Shown here in pieces: positions 35,069 through 43,415 of a stretch of DNA of 64,000 nt; position 1 is the stretch's first letter, and each line of letters opens with the position of its first letter. The position numbers were made by a program, and so were the translations under genes. Location: contig NZ_JAIWNC010000012.1 of NCBI RefSeq assembly GCF_020216025.1, positions 62,001-126,000 of the forward strand. The letters are read 5' to 3'. This DNA is from Jidongwangia harbinensis. Its GTDB lineage: Bacteria > Actinomycetota > Actinomycetes > Mycobacteriales > Micromonosporaceae. A model generated the notes under the pieces. That model ran no database searches, was not told the DNA's origin, and saw only the letters and a list, made by a program, of their open reading frames with translations.

Positions 35069-37066
35069 TCAGGCCGCGGACGGCCCGGTGTTGACCCGGG
35101 ACCGCACCACCTCGGCGACGTGCGCGACCGCCTCGTCGACCGGTACGCCGTTGCGCTGCGAGCCGTCCCGGTAGCGGAACGACACGGTGCCGCCGTTCAC
35201 GTCCTCGTCGCCGGCGATCGCCATGAACGGGATCTTCTGCTGCTGGGCGGTGCGGATCTTCTTCTGCATCCGGTCGTCGGAGTGGTCCACCTCGGCGCGG
35301 ATGCCCTGCTGCCGCAGCTTCGCCACGAACTCGCTCAGGTAGTCGGCGTGCTCGTCGCGGATCGGGATGCCGACCACCTGCACCGGCGCCAGCCAGGCCG
35401 GGAACGCGCCGGCGTAGTGCTCCACCAGCACGCCGAAGAACCGCTCGATCGAGCCGAACTTCGCCGAGTGGATCATCACCGGTTCCTGCCGGGACCCGTC
35501 CGCCGCCTGGAACTCCAGCCCGAAGCCGGCCGGCTGGTTGAAGTCGTACTGGATGGTCGACATCTGCCAGGTACGGCCGATCGCGTCCCGCGCCTGCACG
35601 CTGATCTTCGGGCCGTAGAACGCGGCGCCGCCCGGATCCAGCACCAGGTCGAGCCCGCTCTCGGTGGCCACGTCCTCGAGCACCTTGGTGGCGACCGCCC
35701 ACTGCTCGTCCGTACCGATGAACTTGTCGCTCTTCGGGTCGCGGGTGGACAGTTCCAGGTAGTAGTCGTCCAGGCCGAAGTCCCGCAGCAGCGACAGCAC
35801 GAAGTTCAGCAGGTGCTTGATCTCGCCGGGCGCCTGCTCCGCGGTGACGTAGGAGTGCGAGTCGTCCTGGGTCAGCCCGCGCACCCGGGTCAGGCCGTGC
35901 ACCACACCGGACTTCTCGTACCGGTACACCGAGCCGAACTCGAACAGCCGCAGCGGCAGCTCCCGGTAGGACCGCCCGCGGGACCGGTAGATCAGGTTGT
36001 GCATCGGGCAGTTCATGGCCTTGAGGTAGTAGTCGCTCCCCTCCATGTGCATCGGGGGGAACATGGTGTCGGCGTAGTACGGCAGGTGCCCGGAGGTGTG
36101 GAACAGCCCCTCCTTGGCGATGTGCGGCGTACCGACGTACTGGAAGCCCTCCTCGATGTGCCGGGCCCGGACGTAGTCCTCCATCTCCCGCTTGATCGCC
36201 CCACCCTTGGGGTGGAACACCACGAGACCGGACCCGATCTCGTCCGGGAAGGAGAACAGGTCCAGCTCGGTGCCGAGCTTGCGGTGGTCGCGGCGCTCGG
36301 CCTCGGCCAGCCGGGTGAGGTACGCCTTGAGCTCGTCCCGGCTCGGCCACGCGGTGCCGTAGATCCGCTGCAGCTGCGGGTTCTTCTCGCTGCCCCGCCA
36401 ATACGCGGCGGCCGAGCGCATCAGCTTGACCGCCGGGATCAGCCGGGTGCTCGGCAGATGCGGGCCACGGCACAGGTCGCCCCACACCCGCTCGCCGTTC
36501 CGGTCCAGGTTGTCGTAGTGGGTGAGCTCGCCGGCACCGACCGCCGCCGCCTCGGCGTCCACGTCGCCCTTGATGTCGACCAGTTCCAGCTTGTACGGCT
36601 CGTCCTTCAGCTCGGCCTTGGCCTCGTCCAGCGACGCGTACTCCCGGCGGCGGAACGTCTGCCCGGCCTTGACGATCTCCTGCATCCGCTTCTCCAGCTT
36701 CTGCAGGTCGTCCGGCTGGAACGGCTTCGCCACGTCGAAGTCGTAGTAGAAGCCGTCCGTGATCGGCGGCCCGATGCCGAGCTTGGCCTCCGGGAAGATG
36801 TCCTGCACGGCCTGCGCCAGCACGTGCGCCGCGGAGTGCCGCAGCACGTCCAGCCCGTCCGGCTCGGCGATCGACACCGGCGTCACCCGGGCGTCCTGCT
36901 CCGGCACCCAGTCCAGGTCGCGCAGCCGGCCGGCGGCGTCGCGCACCACCACGACCGCCTTCGGGCCGCTCGACGGCAGCCCGGCCGCGGCCACCGCGTC
37001 GGCCGCCGTCGTCCCGGCCGGGACGACGACAGGGTCGGCCACGACAGGGGTACGGGGTGCAGACAC
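35069..37066 (-). CDS. thrS: Threonyl-tRNA synthetase
   Basis: A 665-residue class II synthetase. Order of parts: TGS domain (VVVPAGTTAADAVAAAGLP onward), editing/SAD domain with HSAAHVLAQAV, catalytic core with motif 2 SYRELPLRLFEFGSVYRYEKSG and the zinc-site Cys in KAMNCPMHN, motif 3 near GFGLEFQAADGS, and the anticodon domain (VQVVGIPIRDEHADYL). The GTG at 37066 lies behind AAGGAG; the frame upstream only reads through repeat DNA. thrS starts the conserved thrS-HIT-pgsA neighbourhood, here split by the GGDEF/lipoprotein pair. Confidence 0.97.
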   Translation of the reverse strand: MSAPRTPVVADPVVVPAGTTAADAVAAAGLPSSGPKAVVVVRDAAGRLRDLDWVPEQDARVTPVSIAEPDGLDVLRHSAAHVLAQAVQDIFPEAKLGIGPPITDGFYYDFDVAKPFQPDDLQKLEKRMQEIVKAGQTFRRREYASLDEAKAELKDEPYKLELVDIKGDVDAEAAAVGAGELTHYDNLDRNGERVWGDLCRGPHLPSTRLIPAVKLMRSAAAYWRGSEKNPQLQRIYGTAWPSRDELKAYLTRLAEAERRDHRKLGTELDLFSFPDEIGSGLVVFHPKGGAIKREMEDYVRARHIEEGFQYVGTPHIAKEGLFHTSGHLPYYADTMFPPMHMEGSDYYLKAMNCPMHNLIYRSRGRSYRELPLRLFEFGSVYRYEKSGVVHGLTRVRGLTQDDSHSYVTAEQAPGEIKHLLNFVLSLLRDFGLDDYYLELSTRDPKSDKFIGTDEQWAVATKVLEDVATESGLDLVLDPGGAAFYGPKISVQARDAIGRTWQMSTIQYDFNQPAGFGLEFQAADGSRQEPVMIHSAKFGSIERFFGVLVEHYAGAFPAWLAPVQVVGIPIRDEHADYLSEFVAKLRQQGIRAEVDHSDDRMQKKIRTAQQQKIPFMAIAGDEDVNGGTVSFRYRDGSQRNGVPVDEAVAHVAEVVRSRVNTGPSAA

Positions 37067-37229
37067 GGTGTTCTCCTTCGGCTGTGTCGGACCGGCACCT
37101 CCGGCCCGGCCACCGATGCTATCCGTCCGCTTTCCGGCCCCGTCCCCCGACGCGCCCCGACCCACCGCCGCACCCCCGCCGTGCCGTTCGGAGCACCCCC
37201 GCCGTGCCGTCAGAGCGCCCCGGTGCACT

Positions 37230-37261
37230 GGTGTTCCACTGGAGCGCTCCAGTGGAACACC
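37230..37261. repeat. Perfect 32-bp palindrome
   Basis: The 16-base arm GGTGTTCCACTGGAGC is followed without spacer by its exact reverse complement. The same arm, slightly changed, recurs in the palindrome at 37331-37368 and partly at 37395-37412. Such a long perfect palindrome can extrude as a cruciform or form a very stable RNA hairpin in the thrS leader. Confidence 0.9.
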
Positions 37262-37286
37262 TCGGTAAGGCCGGCTGCCACGACCC

Positions 37287-37412
37287 GCCTCGGTGGTACA
37301 CCAGCGTGGTTCTCGGGCGCTCATAGCGACGTTGGTGTACCAGTGGAGCGCTCCAGTGGAACACCAACGCGGTAATGGACGCCCGATAACGACCGTGGTG
37401 TTCCACCGAGGC
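37287..37412. repeat. Nested inverted repeat with a 38-bp imperfect palindrome inside
   Basis: The outer arms CGCCTCGGTGGTACACCA (about 37287-37304) and TGGTGTTCCACCGAGGCG (about 37395-37412) are complementary with one mismatch. Inside them TCGGGCG/CGCCCGA also pair, and the core 37331-37368 is a 19+19 palindrome (arm GTTGGTGTACCAGTGGAGC) with two mismatches. All three structures share the GGTGT(T/A)CCA word, so they appear to derive from one element. Confidence 0.8.
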
Positions 37413-37552
37413 GGGGTGCGGCGGTGTCCGGACGACGGGGCGGCGGTAGCGCGTCGGAGGGCGGCGGTGGCCCCTGCCGGCACAGGATCGCCCGGATGCT
37501 TCTCCGCGGCGTGACCGGAGCCCGCACCGAAGTCCCCCCGAGGGGACGTGGA

Positions 37553-38455
37553 TCAGTCGGTGAACCAGGCGGGCAGGGGCTCGCGGGCCGCCAGCCAGGC
37601 CGGCGGGATGCCGGCGGGGCCGGTGTACGCGGCCACCACCCCGCCGGCGATCGCGCACGTCGTGTCCACGTCACCGCCGGCCGCGACGCACGCCGTGATC
37701 GCCGCCGGGTAGTCGTCCAGGTGGTGCGCGGCCACCCACAGCGCGTACGGCACGGTGTCCTGCGCCATCGACCGCGCGCCACTGCCCAGCCGGTAGGCCG
37801 CCTCGTCCGCGCGGGTCAGTTTCGCCGCCTCGGCCAGCCCGTCGCCGACCCGCCCGGCCGGCACGTGCGCCGCGACGGCCCGCAGCATCTGCGCGGGCTC
37901 CGGTCGGTGGCCGTCGAGCCGGGCCGCCGCCGCGACGGCCGCCGCCACCGTGACCGCCACCCCGCCGGCGATGCCCTCCGGGTGCGCGTGGGTGACCTCG
38001 GCGGCGCGGGCGCCCTGCGCGGCGGCCCGGGCGATCGAGTCGGCGTGCCACGCGCCGAGCGGGGCGGCCCGCATCGCGGCGCCGTTGCCCGCGGAACCCT
38101 GTCCGTCGAACGCCTCGGCGGCGGCGATCGGCCAGGGCGTGCCCTGGCGGATCAGCCGCAGCATGACCACCGCGCCCGGCCCGTAGCCGCGGTACGGGTC
38201 GTGGTGCCGGCCGAGGAGGTCGGCGAACCGGTCCCGGTCGAACTCGCCGTCGTCGAGCGCGGCGAGAAGGCAGCAGGCCTCTTCGGTGTCGTCGGTCCAC
38301 GGCCACGGCGGCGCGGGCGTCCGGCCCTGGACCAGGGCGGACGCGGTCTGCCCGGGCACGAAGAACTGCGCGCCGAGCGCGTCGCCGACGCTGAGCCCGG
38401 CCAGACTGTCCGTGGCCAGGGCCCGGCGCGTATCCGGAAAAAGTGTGAAGGTCAT
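37553..38455 (-). CDS. ADP-ribosylglycohydrolase family protein
   Basis: A 300-residue enzyme of the DraG/ARH fold, which removes ADP-ribose from proteins or nucleic acid using two Mg ions. The first metal motif is WTDDTEE; the second, usually GGDTDT, is GGDVDTTCAI, keeping both Asp residues. HPEGIAGGVAVTVAAA and the SAGNGAAMRAAPLG block are also typical. The ATG at 38455 gives the normal N-terminus (ALATDSLAGLSVGDALGAQF); a start 57 bases upstream is possible. No ADP-ribosyltransferase is seen nearby, so the target is unknown. Confidence 0.87.
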   Translation of the reverse strand: MTFTLFPDTRRALATDSLAGLSVGDALGAQFFVPGQTASALVQGRTPAPPWPWTDDTEEACCLLAALDDGEFDRDRFADLLGRHHDPYRGYGPGAVVMLRLIRQGTPWPIAAAEAFDGQGSAGNGAAMRAAPLGAWHADSIARAAAQGARAAEVTHAHPEGIAGGVAVTVAAAVAAAARLDGHRPEPAQMLRAVAAHVPAGRVGDGLAEAAKLTRADEAAYRLGSGARSMAQDTVPYALWVAAHHLDDYPAAITACVAAGGDVDTTCAIAGGVVAAYTGPAGIPPAWLAAREPLPAWFTD

Positions 38456-38552
38456 CTGCCCGTCCGAGCCTATCCGGTTACTGTGCGTTATCAACACATG
38501 TCTCTGCATCACGGTTTAGGACTTGCTTGCCACTGGCAGTACGGTGCTTCGC

Positions 38553-39242
38553 ATGGCCACGGTGTTGCTCGTCGAAGACGATCACGTCGTGCGCGGTGCC
38601 ATGCTCCGGTCGCTCGCCGATCGGGGGCATGCCGTGCACGCCGTCGGCACGGCACTCGACGCGCTGCGCCGGGTCGCCGCCGAGACTCCCGACCTGGTCG
38701 TGCTGGACCTGGGGCTGCCCGACCTCGACGGCTCGGACGCGCTGCGCATGCTGCGCGGCATCACCGACGTGCCGATCATCATCGCCACCGCCCGGGACGA
38801 CGAGCAGACCGTGGTACGGCTGCTCCGGGCCGGCGCCGACGACTACATGGTGAAGCCGTTCACCGGCGCGCACCTGGACGCCCGGATCACCACGGTGCTG
38901 CGCCGGGTGGGCCGGGCCAGCCGCACCGCACAGCCGGCCGTGCACTCGGTCGGCGAGCTGCGGGTCGACGTGGGCGAGCGCAGCGCCAGCCTGGGCGACA
39001 CCCCGCTGGCCCTGACCCGCAAGGAGTTCGACCTGCTGGCGTACCTCGCCGCCCGCCCGGGACGGGTGGTTTCGCGGCGCGAGCTGTTGGAGGAGGTATG
39101 GCGACAGCCCTCGGTCGGCGAGGACCAGACGATCGACGTGCATCTGTACTGGCTCCGTCGGAAACTGGGCGAATCCGCGGCGAAGCCTCGCTACCTGCGC
39201 ACCGTGCGGGGGGTCGGATTCCGGTTGGTGGCGCCGGACTGA
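38553..39242 (+). CDS. OmpR/PhoB-family response regulator
   Basis: A 229-residue two-component regulator. The receiver domain has the acidic pair in LLVEDDHVV, phospho-acceptor Asp in LVVLDLGLPD, the conserved Thr (IATARD) and Lys (MVKPF). A winged-helix DNA-binding domain follows from about residue 130 (LTRKEFDLLAYLAARPGRVVSR; IDVHLYWLRRKLGE). Its cognate kinase overlaps its stop codon. Upstream lies a 5-1-5 inverted repeat TGCCA-C-TGGCA at 38528-38538 that could be its own binding site. Confidence 0.93.
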   Translation: MATVLLVEDDHVVRGAMLRSLADRGHAVHAVGTALDALRRVAAETPDLVVLDLGLPDLDGSDALRMLRGITDVPIIIATARDDEQTVVRLLRAGADDYMVKPFTGAHLDARITTVLRRVGRASRTAQPAVHSVGELRVDVGERSASLGDTPLALTRKEFDLLAYLAARPGRVVSRRELLEEVWRQPSVGEDQTIDVHLYWLRRKLGESAAKPRYLRTVRGVGFRLVAPD

Positions 39243-40660
39243 GAGCCCGGCTGGCCGGGGTCACCGCGGCCACCACGGCGATCGCCGCGTTCGCCTTCCT
39301 CATCCCGCTCGCCTGGGAACAGCGCAGCGACCATCGCGAACAGGCGCTGGGCGTGGCCGAGCAGCGCAGCGCCACGGTCGCCGGCGCGCTCACCGCGGGC
39401 GCCGGCAAGAAGGGTGTGGAGCAGGCCCTGAAGGCGGCCGGCGGAATCCCGGTGGTACACGCGCCGGGCGCCACGGACCGCAGCCGGGCGACGGCCGCGG
39501 ACATCACCCGGGTGGCCCGCGGCACCGCGCCCGAGGTCGTCGACGTGGACGGCGGAGTGGTCCGCCTGCAGCCGGTCCGGGCCGGCGAGAAGACGTCCGT
39601 GGTGGAGGTCTTCGTACCCGATGCCCAGCTGAACCACGGCACCGCGCGGGACTGGTGGATCCTGCTGGGCATCGCGCTGGGCCTGATCATCGGCGCGGTG
39701 ATCGTGGTGGACCGGCTGGCCCGCGGCGCGGTGAACTCCGCGCGCGGCCTGGTCCAGGCCGCGATGGCGGTGGGCGGCGGCGACCTCGGAGTCCGCATCC
39801 AGCCCAGCGGCCCGCGCGAGCTGGCCGAGGCCGGGTACGCGTTCAACCGGATGGCCGACCGGCTGATCACCTCGCGGACCAGTGAGCGGGAGATGGTCGC
39901 GGACCTCTCGCACCGGCTGCGGACCCCGCTGACCGTGCTGCGCCTGGACGCCGAGGCGCTGGACCCGGACGACACCCACATCGGCGAGTTCTCCGCCGCC
40001 GAGCTGGACCGCCGCCGCGGCATCCGGCGCATCCGGCAGGCGATCGCCACCCTGGAGGGCGAGGTCGACCAGCTCATCAACACCACCCGCGCCGCGGTGG
40101 CCGCGCAGGTGGCCGCGCCCGAGGACGGGGTCTGCGACGTGGCCGAGGTGGTCCGGGAACGGATGGTGTTCTGGTCCGCGCTGGCCGGCGACCAGAACCG
40201 GCAGCACCGGGTGACCGGCGCGAACCTGCGGATACCGGTCCCGGTGGCCCGCGCCGAACTGGCCGCCGCGCTGGATGCGGTGCTGGGCAACGTGTTCCGG
40301 TACACGCCGCAGGGCACCGCGTTCGAGGTGGGCATCTCCCGCCGGGACGGATGGGTGGCGGTCCGGGTGGACGACGCCGGCCCCGGCATCGGAGATCCGG
40401 AGCGCGCGATGCGCCGCGGCGAGAGCGACCAGGGCTCGACCGGGCTGGGCCTGGACATCGCCCGACGGGCCGCACAGACCGCGGGCGGTTCGGTGAGCCT
40501 GGACCGGGCCGCGATGGGCGGCGCCAGCGTGGTGATGCTGCTCGCGGACGCCGAGGCGCCGCCGAAGCAGGCCAGCCGTTTCGGCCTGGTCGGCCGGCTC
40601 GCCCGCGAACGTGACCCGGGGCGGAAGAAGTGGCATCATCACCAGGCCGACCAGGCCTGA
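39239..40660 (+). CDS. Sensor histidine kinase, apparent CTG start overlapping the regulator gene
   Basis: A 473-residue membrane kinase: helix about 8-24, an extracytoplasmic domain of 110 residues, a second helix (WILLGIALGLIIGAVIVV), HAMP, the phospho-His motif DLSHRLRTPLTVLRL, and an ATPase domain with NVFRYTPQG, DAGPGIGD and STGLGLDIARRAA. No ATG, GTG or TTG lies between the regulator's stop and the first helix; CTG at 39239 (CTGA overlap) gives the natural N-terminus LRARLAGVTAATT. An ATG at 39098 behind GGAGGAGG is the alternative, adding 47 shadow-like residues. The tail ends KKWHHHQADQA, His-rich. Confidence 0.85.
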   Translation: MRARLAGVTAATTAIAAFAFLIPLAWEQRSDHREQALGVAEQRSATVAGALTAGAGKKGVEQALKAAGGIPVVHAPGATDRSRATAADITRVARGTAPEVVDVDGGVVRLQPVRAGEKTSVVEVFVPDAQLNHGTARDWWILLGIALGLIIGAVIVVDRLARGAVNSARGLVQAAMAVGGGDLGVRIQPSGPRELAEAGYAFNRMADRLITSRTSEREMVADLSHRLRTPLTVLRLDAEALDPDDTHIGEFSAAELDRRRGIRRIRQAIATLEGEVDQLINTTRAAVAAQVAAPEDGVCDVAEVVRERMVFWSALAGDQNRQHRVTGANLRIPVPVARAELAAALDAVLGNVFRYTPQGTAFEVGISRRDGWVAVRVDDAGPGIGDPERAMRRGESDQGSTGLGLDIARRAAQTAGGSVSLDRAAMGGASVVMLLADAEAPPKQASRFGLVGRLARERDPGRKKWHHHQADQA

Positions 40661-40904
40661 CGGCGACCGCTGACGACCCGCAACGGGCAAATTACACCGG
40701 ACGGTACAACACTTGCTTAGATCTGCATTAAAGACGTTCCCCTGGCGGTCCCGGCCTGGCACGCTTCCTTCCGATCCCATCCGGCTTTCCGGTCCGGAGC
40801 CCGCAGCTCGTCCCCGACACGCGGACCGGACAAGCCACCCCGCGGTGGGAGGTGGTCACCCCATAACCCCCTCCCACCGCGCCCCTGCCCGACGAGGAGA
40901 TCAC

Positions 40905-43193
40905 TTGTCCGCGCACCGACGGCACGCGTTGCGCGCGGAGGCGCCGCCGCGGCGTCGCGCGGTCAGCTCGCGTGGGCACCGCCGGTCGGAGGCACGCCGG
41001 CGCACCTACCGGCTGCTGCCGGTGGCGCTCGGTGCCGCGCTGCTCGGGATCGGCGCGATGGCTGGGCCGAGCGTGGTCGGCAACGGCTGGAGCCCGGACG
41101 GCGGCGGGTCGGACTCGGAACGCATCTCGTTCGCCGCGCTGCCCGCCGGCACCCCGGAGCAGGGCCTGGTCTACGCGGACCTGAAGCCGGCCGGCCCCGA
41201 CTCGGTGTGCGCCGGCTCGTACGAACTGGACCCGGAGACCTGCACGCACGGCCCCGACGCGCCGCCGCCCGGGCTGGGCGTGCGCCGCGACGTCGCCCCG
41301 GTCACCGAGAAGGCGCCGGAGCCGGTCACGCCGAACCGGGAGACCGTCGACGTGCCGGCCGACGCCGAGATCGTCCGGGACCAGGGCGGCAGCGCGCTCA
41401 CCGCCGGCAAACCCGCCCTGGTGCCGGACGCGGCGCCGGGCGAGGCGGACTTCGTGATGGGCAACCACGACGTGGCCTGCGAGGGTGACGGGCGTACCGG
41501 CAAGCGCGTCCAGGTGCTGTACCTGCACGAGTTCGGCACGCCGAGCCGCTACACCGACTTCCTCGGCTCGATCCGGGTGTGGTCCGCCGGCGTGGACGCG
41601 ATCTACGACGCCAGCGCCGCGGAGACCGGCGGGTCGCGGCACGTCCGGTTCGTCACCACCCCGCAGTGCCGGGTCGACGTGACCGAGGTGCAGGTGCCGC
41701 AGGGCGCGCTGGGATCGTTCCGGCGGAACATCGACGCGCTGCAGAAACTCGGCTACAACCGCACCGACCGCAAATACCTGCTGTTCGCGGACACCAACGT
41801 GTACTGCGGCATCGGCACGTTCGTCGGCGACAAGCGGCCCGGGCAGGGCAACCGCAACAACGGCGGGCCGGCGTACGGGCGGGTGGACGCGGGCTGCTGG
41901 AGTGCCTCGGTGGCCGCGCACCAGCTCACCCACACGCTCGGCGCCGCGCTGCAGGACTCGCCGAACTCCACCGGCGCCGGCGGCTGCACCGACGACTACG
42001 ACCTGCTCTGCGGCCCGGACCGCTCGGGCACGGCGGTGCGGTCGGTGTGCCCGAAGAAGCACGAGAACCGGCTCGACTGCGGCCACGACGACTACTTCAG
42101 CACCAACCCGCGGCCGGGCAGCTACCTGGCCCGGAACTGGAACGTCGCGCAGAGCGGCTTCCTGCTGCGCAGCGATGGCGGCGACGACATCCCCGACGTC
42201 GCGGGCGCACCCGCCGCCGAGGCGACCGGTGGCCCGAGCACGGCGCCCAGCACGCCGCCGCCCGCGCCGGAGCCGGTGCCGGGCCAGACCGGCGGCACCC
42301 CGGCGCCCGGTCCGACCGGCGACGAGGAGTCCACGGACGACGACACCCCGCCCGAGGGCAACGGGACCGAGCCGCCGGGCCCGCCGACCGCGGACCCCGC
42401 CCCGCCGGCGGATCCGCCGGGCGCCGGGCCGGCCGCCGGCGGCCCGGACCGGCCGGTGATCGAGCAGGTCGTCGCGGAGCGGCGGACCGCGGCGAAGGCG
42501 AAGGCGCCGAAGCAGCAGCTGCGGGTCCAGGCGGTGCTGGAGGTACGCGATCCGAGCAGTTCCGCGGTACGCCTGACCTGGAGCGCCGCCGCCCGCGACG
42601 CCCGCTACGAGGTGTCCGTGGACGGCGTGCCGATCGCCACCACCCAGGCCACCCGGGCCCGCCTGATCGGGTTGCGCCCCGGCGCGTCGTACCGGGTGAC
42701 GGTCCGCAGCGCGGCGCACAAGTACACCGCGAACGCGACCGCGCAGACCGTCCCGGCGGCCCGCCCGGCGCAGAACTCCTGGTTCGTGCTGACGAACTCG
42801 CTGACCGGCGGCGCCGCGGACCTGTACGCGGCCCGCACCGCGAACAGCACCCCGGTGGTGCTCGGCGGCGCGGACGGCGGCGCGCAGCAGCAGTGGCAGC
42901 TGGTGCCGGCCGGCGGGGGCGCGTTCTCGCTGCAGTCCCGGGCGACCGGCAAGTGCGTGGTGCCGCTGGGCGGCAACCCGGTCGCCGGAACGCCGCTGGT
43001 GCAGGGCGAGTGTTCCGCGGCGTTCGCACAACGGTGGTCGTTGCAGGCCTCGGATCACGGATTCACGTTGCGTACCACGGTCGGAGACCTGGTCGCCGGC
43101 GTCGGCGCGCAGCGGTTCGGTGCCCACCGTCTGCTCGTCCTGCAGCAGGGCGACGGTTCCCGGCACCAGAGTTGGACGGCCGTGCCCGGCTGA
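40905..43193 (+). CDS. Secreted zincin-like protein (HQxxH) with ricin-type lectin domain
   Basis: A 762-residue exported protein starting at TTG behind GAGGAG. A long basic n-region (1-37) precedes a signal or anchor helix (38-58). Residues about 170-430 form a Cys-rich domain resembling secreted metallopeptidases, but the HExxH motif reads HQLTH at 339-343, so the catalytic Glu is Gln. A Pro/Gly/Asp-rich linker (about 425-530), a fibronectin III-like domain (VRLTWSAAARDARYEVSVDGVP), and a ricin B lectin domain with QQQWQL, AQRWSLQ and HQSW repeats follow. Probably a carbohydrate-binding, non-proteolytic envelope protein. It is 244 bases downstream of the kinase gene. Confidence 0.8.
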   Translation: MSAHRRHALRAEAPPRRRAVSSRGHRRSEARRRTYRLLPVALGAALLGIGAMAGPSVVGNGWSPDGGGSDSERISFAALPAGTPEQGLVYADLKPAGPDSVCAGSYELDPETCTHGPDAPPPGLGVRRDVAPVTEKAPEPVTPNRETVDVPADAEIVRDQGGSALTAGKPALVPDAAPGEADFVMGNHDVACEGDGRTGKRVQVLYLHEFGTPSRYTDFLGSIRVWSAGVDAIYDASAAETGGSRHVRFVTTPQCRVDVTEVQVPQGALGSFRRNIDALQKLGYNRTDRKYLLFADTNVYCGIGTFVGDKRPGQGNRNNGGPAYGRVDAGCWSASVAAHQLTHTLGAALQDSPNSTGAGGCTDDYDLLCGPDRSGTAVRSVCPKKHENRLDCGHDDYFSTNPRPGSYLARNWNVAQSGFLLRSDGGDDIPDVAGAPAAEATGGPSTAPSTPPPAPEPVPGQTGGTPAPGPTGDEESTDDDTPPEGNGTEPPGPPTADPAPPADPPGAGPAAGGPDRPVIEQVVAERRTAAKAKAPKQQLRVQAVLEVRDPSSSAVRLTWSAAARDARYEVSVDGVPIATTQATRARLIGLRPGASYRVTVRSAAHKYTANATAQTVPAARPAQNSWFVLTNSLTGGAADLYAARTANSTPVVLGGADGGAQQQWQLVPAGGGAFSLQSRATGKCVVPLGGNPVAGTPLVQGECSAAFAQRWSLQASDHGFTLRTTVGDLVAGVGAQRFGAHRLLVLQQGDGSRHQSWTAVPG

Positions 43194-43246
43194 CGGGCGA
43201 TTCCACAGCCAGAGCCCGGCGGCCGGCCGGGCGAAGGAGGTAGCAA

Positions 43247-43402
43247 GTGAAGACCGACGTGATGGAACCACCGCAGGTCGACGAGGACGAGCCGCAGCGG
43301 TTCAGCACCCGCCGCCTGGTGCGCTGGGTGACGATCCTGTTCCTCGGCATCCTGGCCGTGCTGGCGTTGTGGCAGGAGCCGCTGCACGCGGGCTGGCGCT
43401 GA
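43247..43402 (+). CDS. 51-residue single-pass membrane miniprotein
   Basis: A small gene starting at GTG with AAGGAGG six bases upstream. The product has an acidic N-terminus (MKTDVMEPPQVDEDEPQRF), a basic stretch (STRRLVRW) and one membrane helix (VTILFLGILAVLALW), ending EPLHAGWR. It lies 53 bases after the lectin gene on the same strand, so it is likely co-transcribed and may work with that protein or the upstream kinase. I know no family for it. Good ribosome site, sensible topology and tight spacing to the next convergent gene support it being real. Confidence 0.75.
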   Translation: MKTDVMEPPQVDEDEPQRFSTRRLVRWVTILFLGILAVLALWQEPLHAGWR

Positions 43403-43415
43403 GCCGGGGCCGCGG

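Larger units (their letters stand above)
37067..37552. other. Gene-free region upstream of thrS, rich in palindromes
   Basis: No gene is supported in these 486 bases. The thrS promoter must be here, but no clear box stands out. A direct repeat of GCACCCCCGCCGTGCCGT occurs near 37173 and 37196. The centre, 37230-37412, is a cluster of nested inverted repeats described separately. The remainder (37413-37552) shows nothing I can name. Translated shadows repeat the same words (VFHWSAPVEH, VYQWSAPVEH) because of the palindrome copies, not because of coding. Confidence 0.6.

Noticed and set aside
37067..37412. T-box riboswitch for thrS
   Set aside because: The structure is a set of long near-perfect palindromes rather than a stem I / antiterminator layout, and no T-box consensus word was found on the thrS strand; it looks more like repeat DNA.
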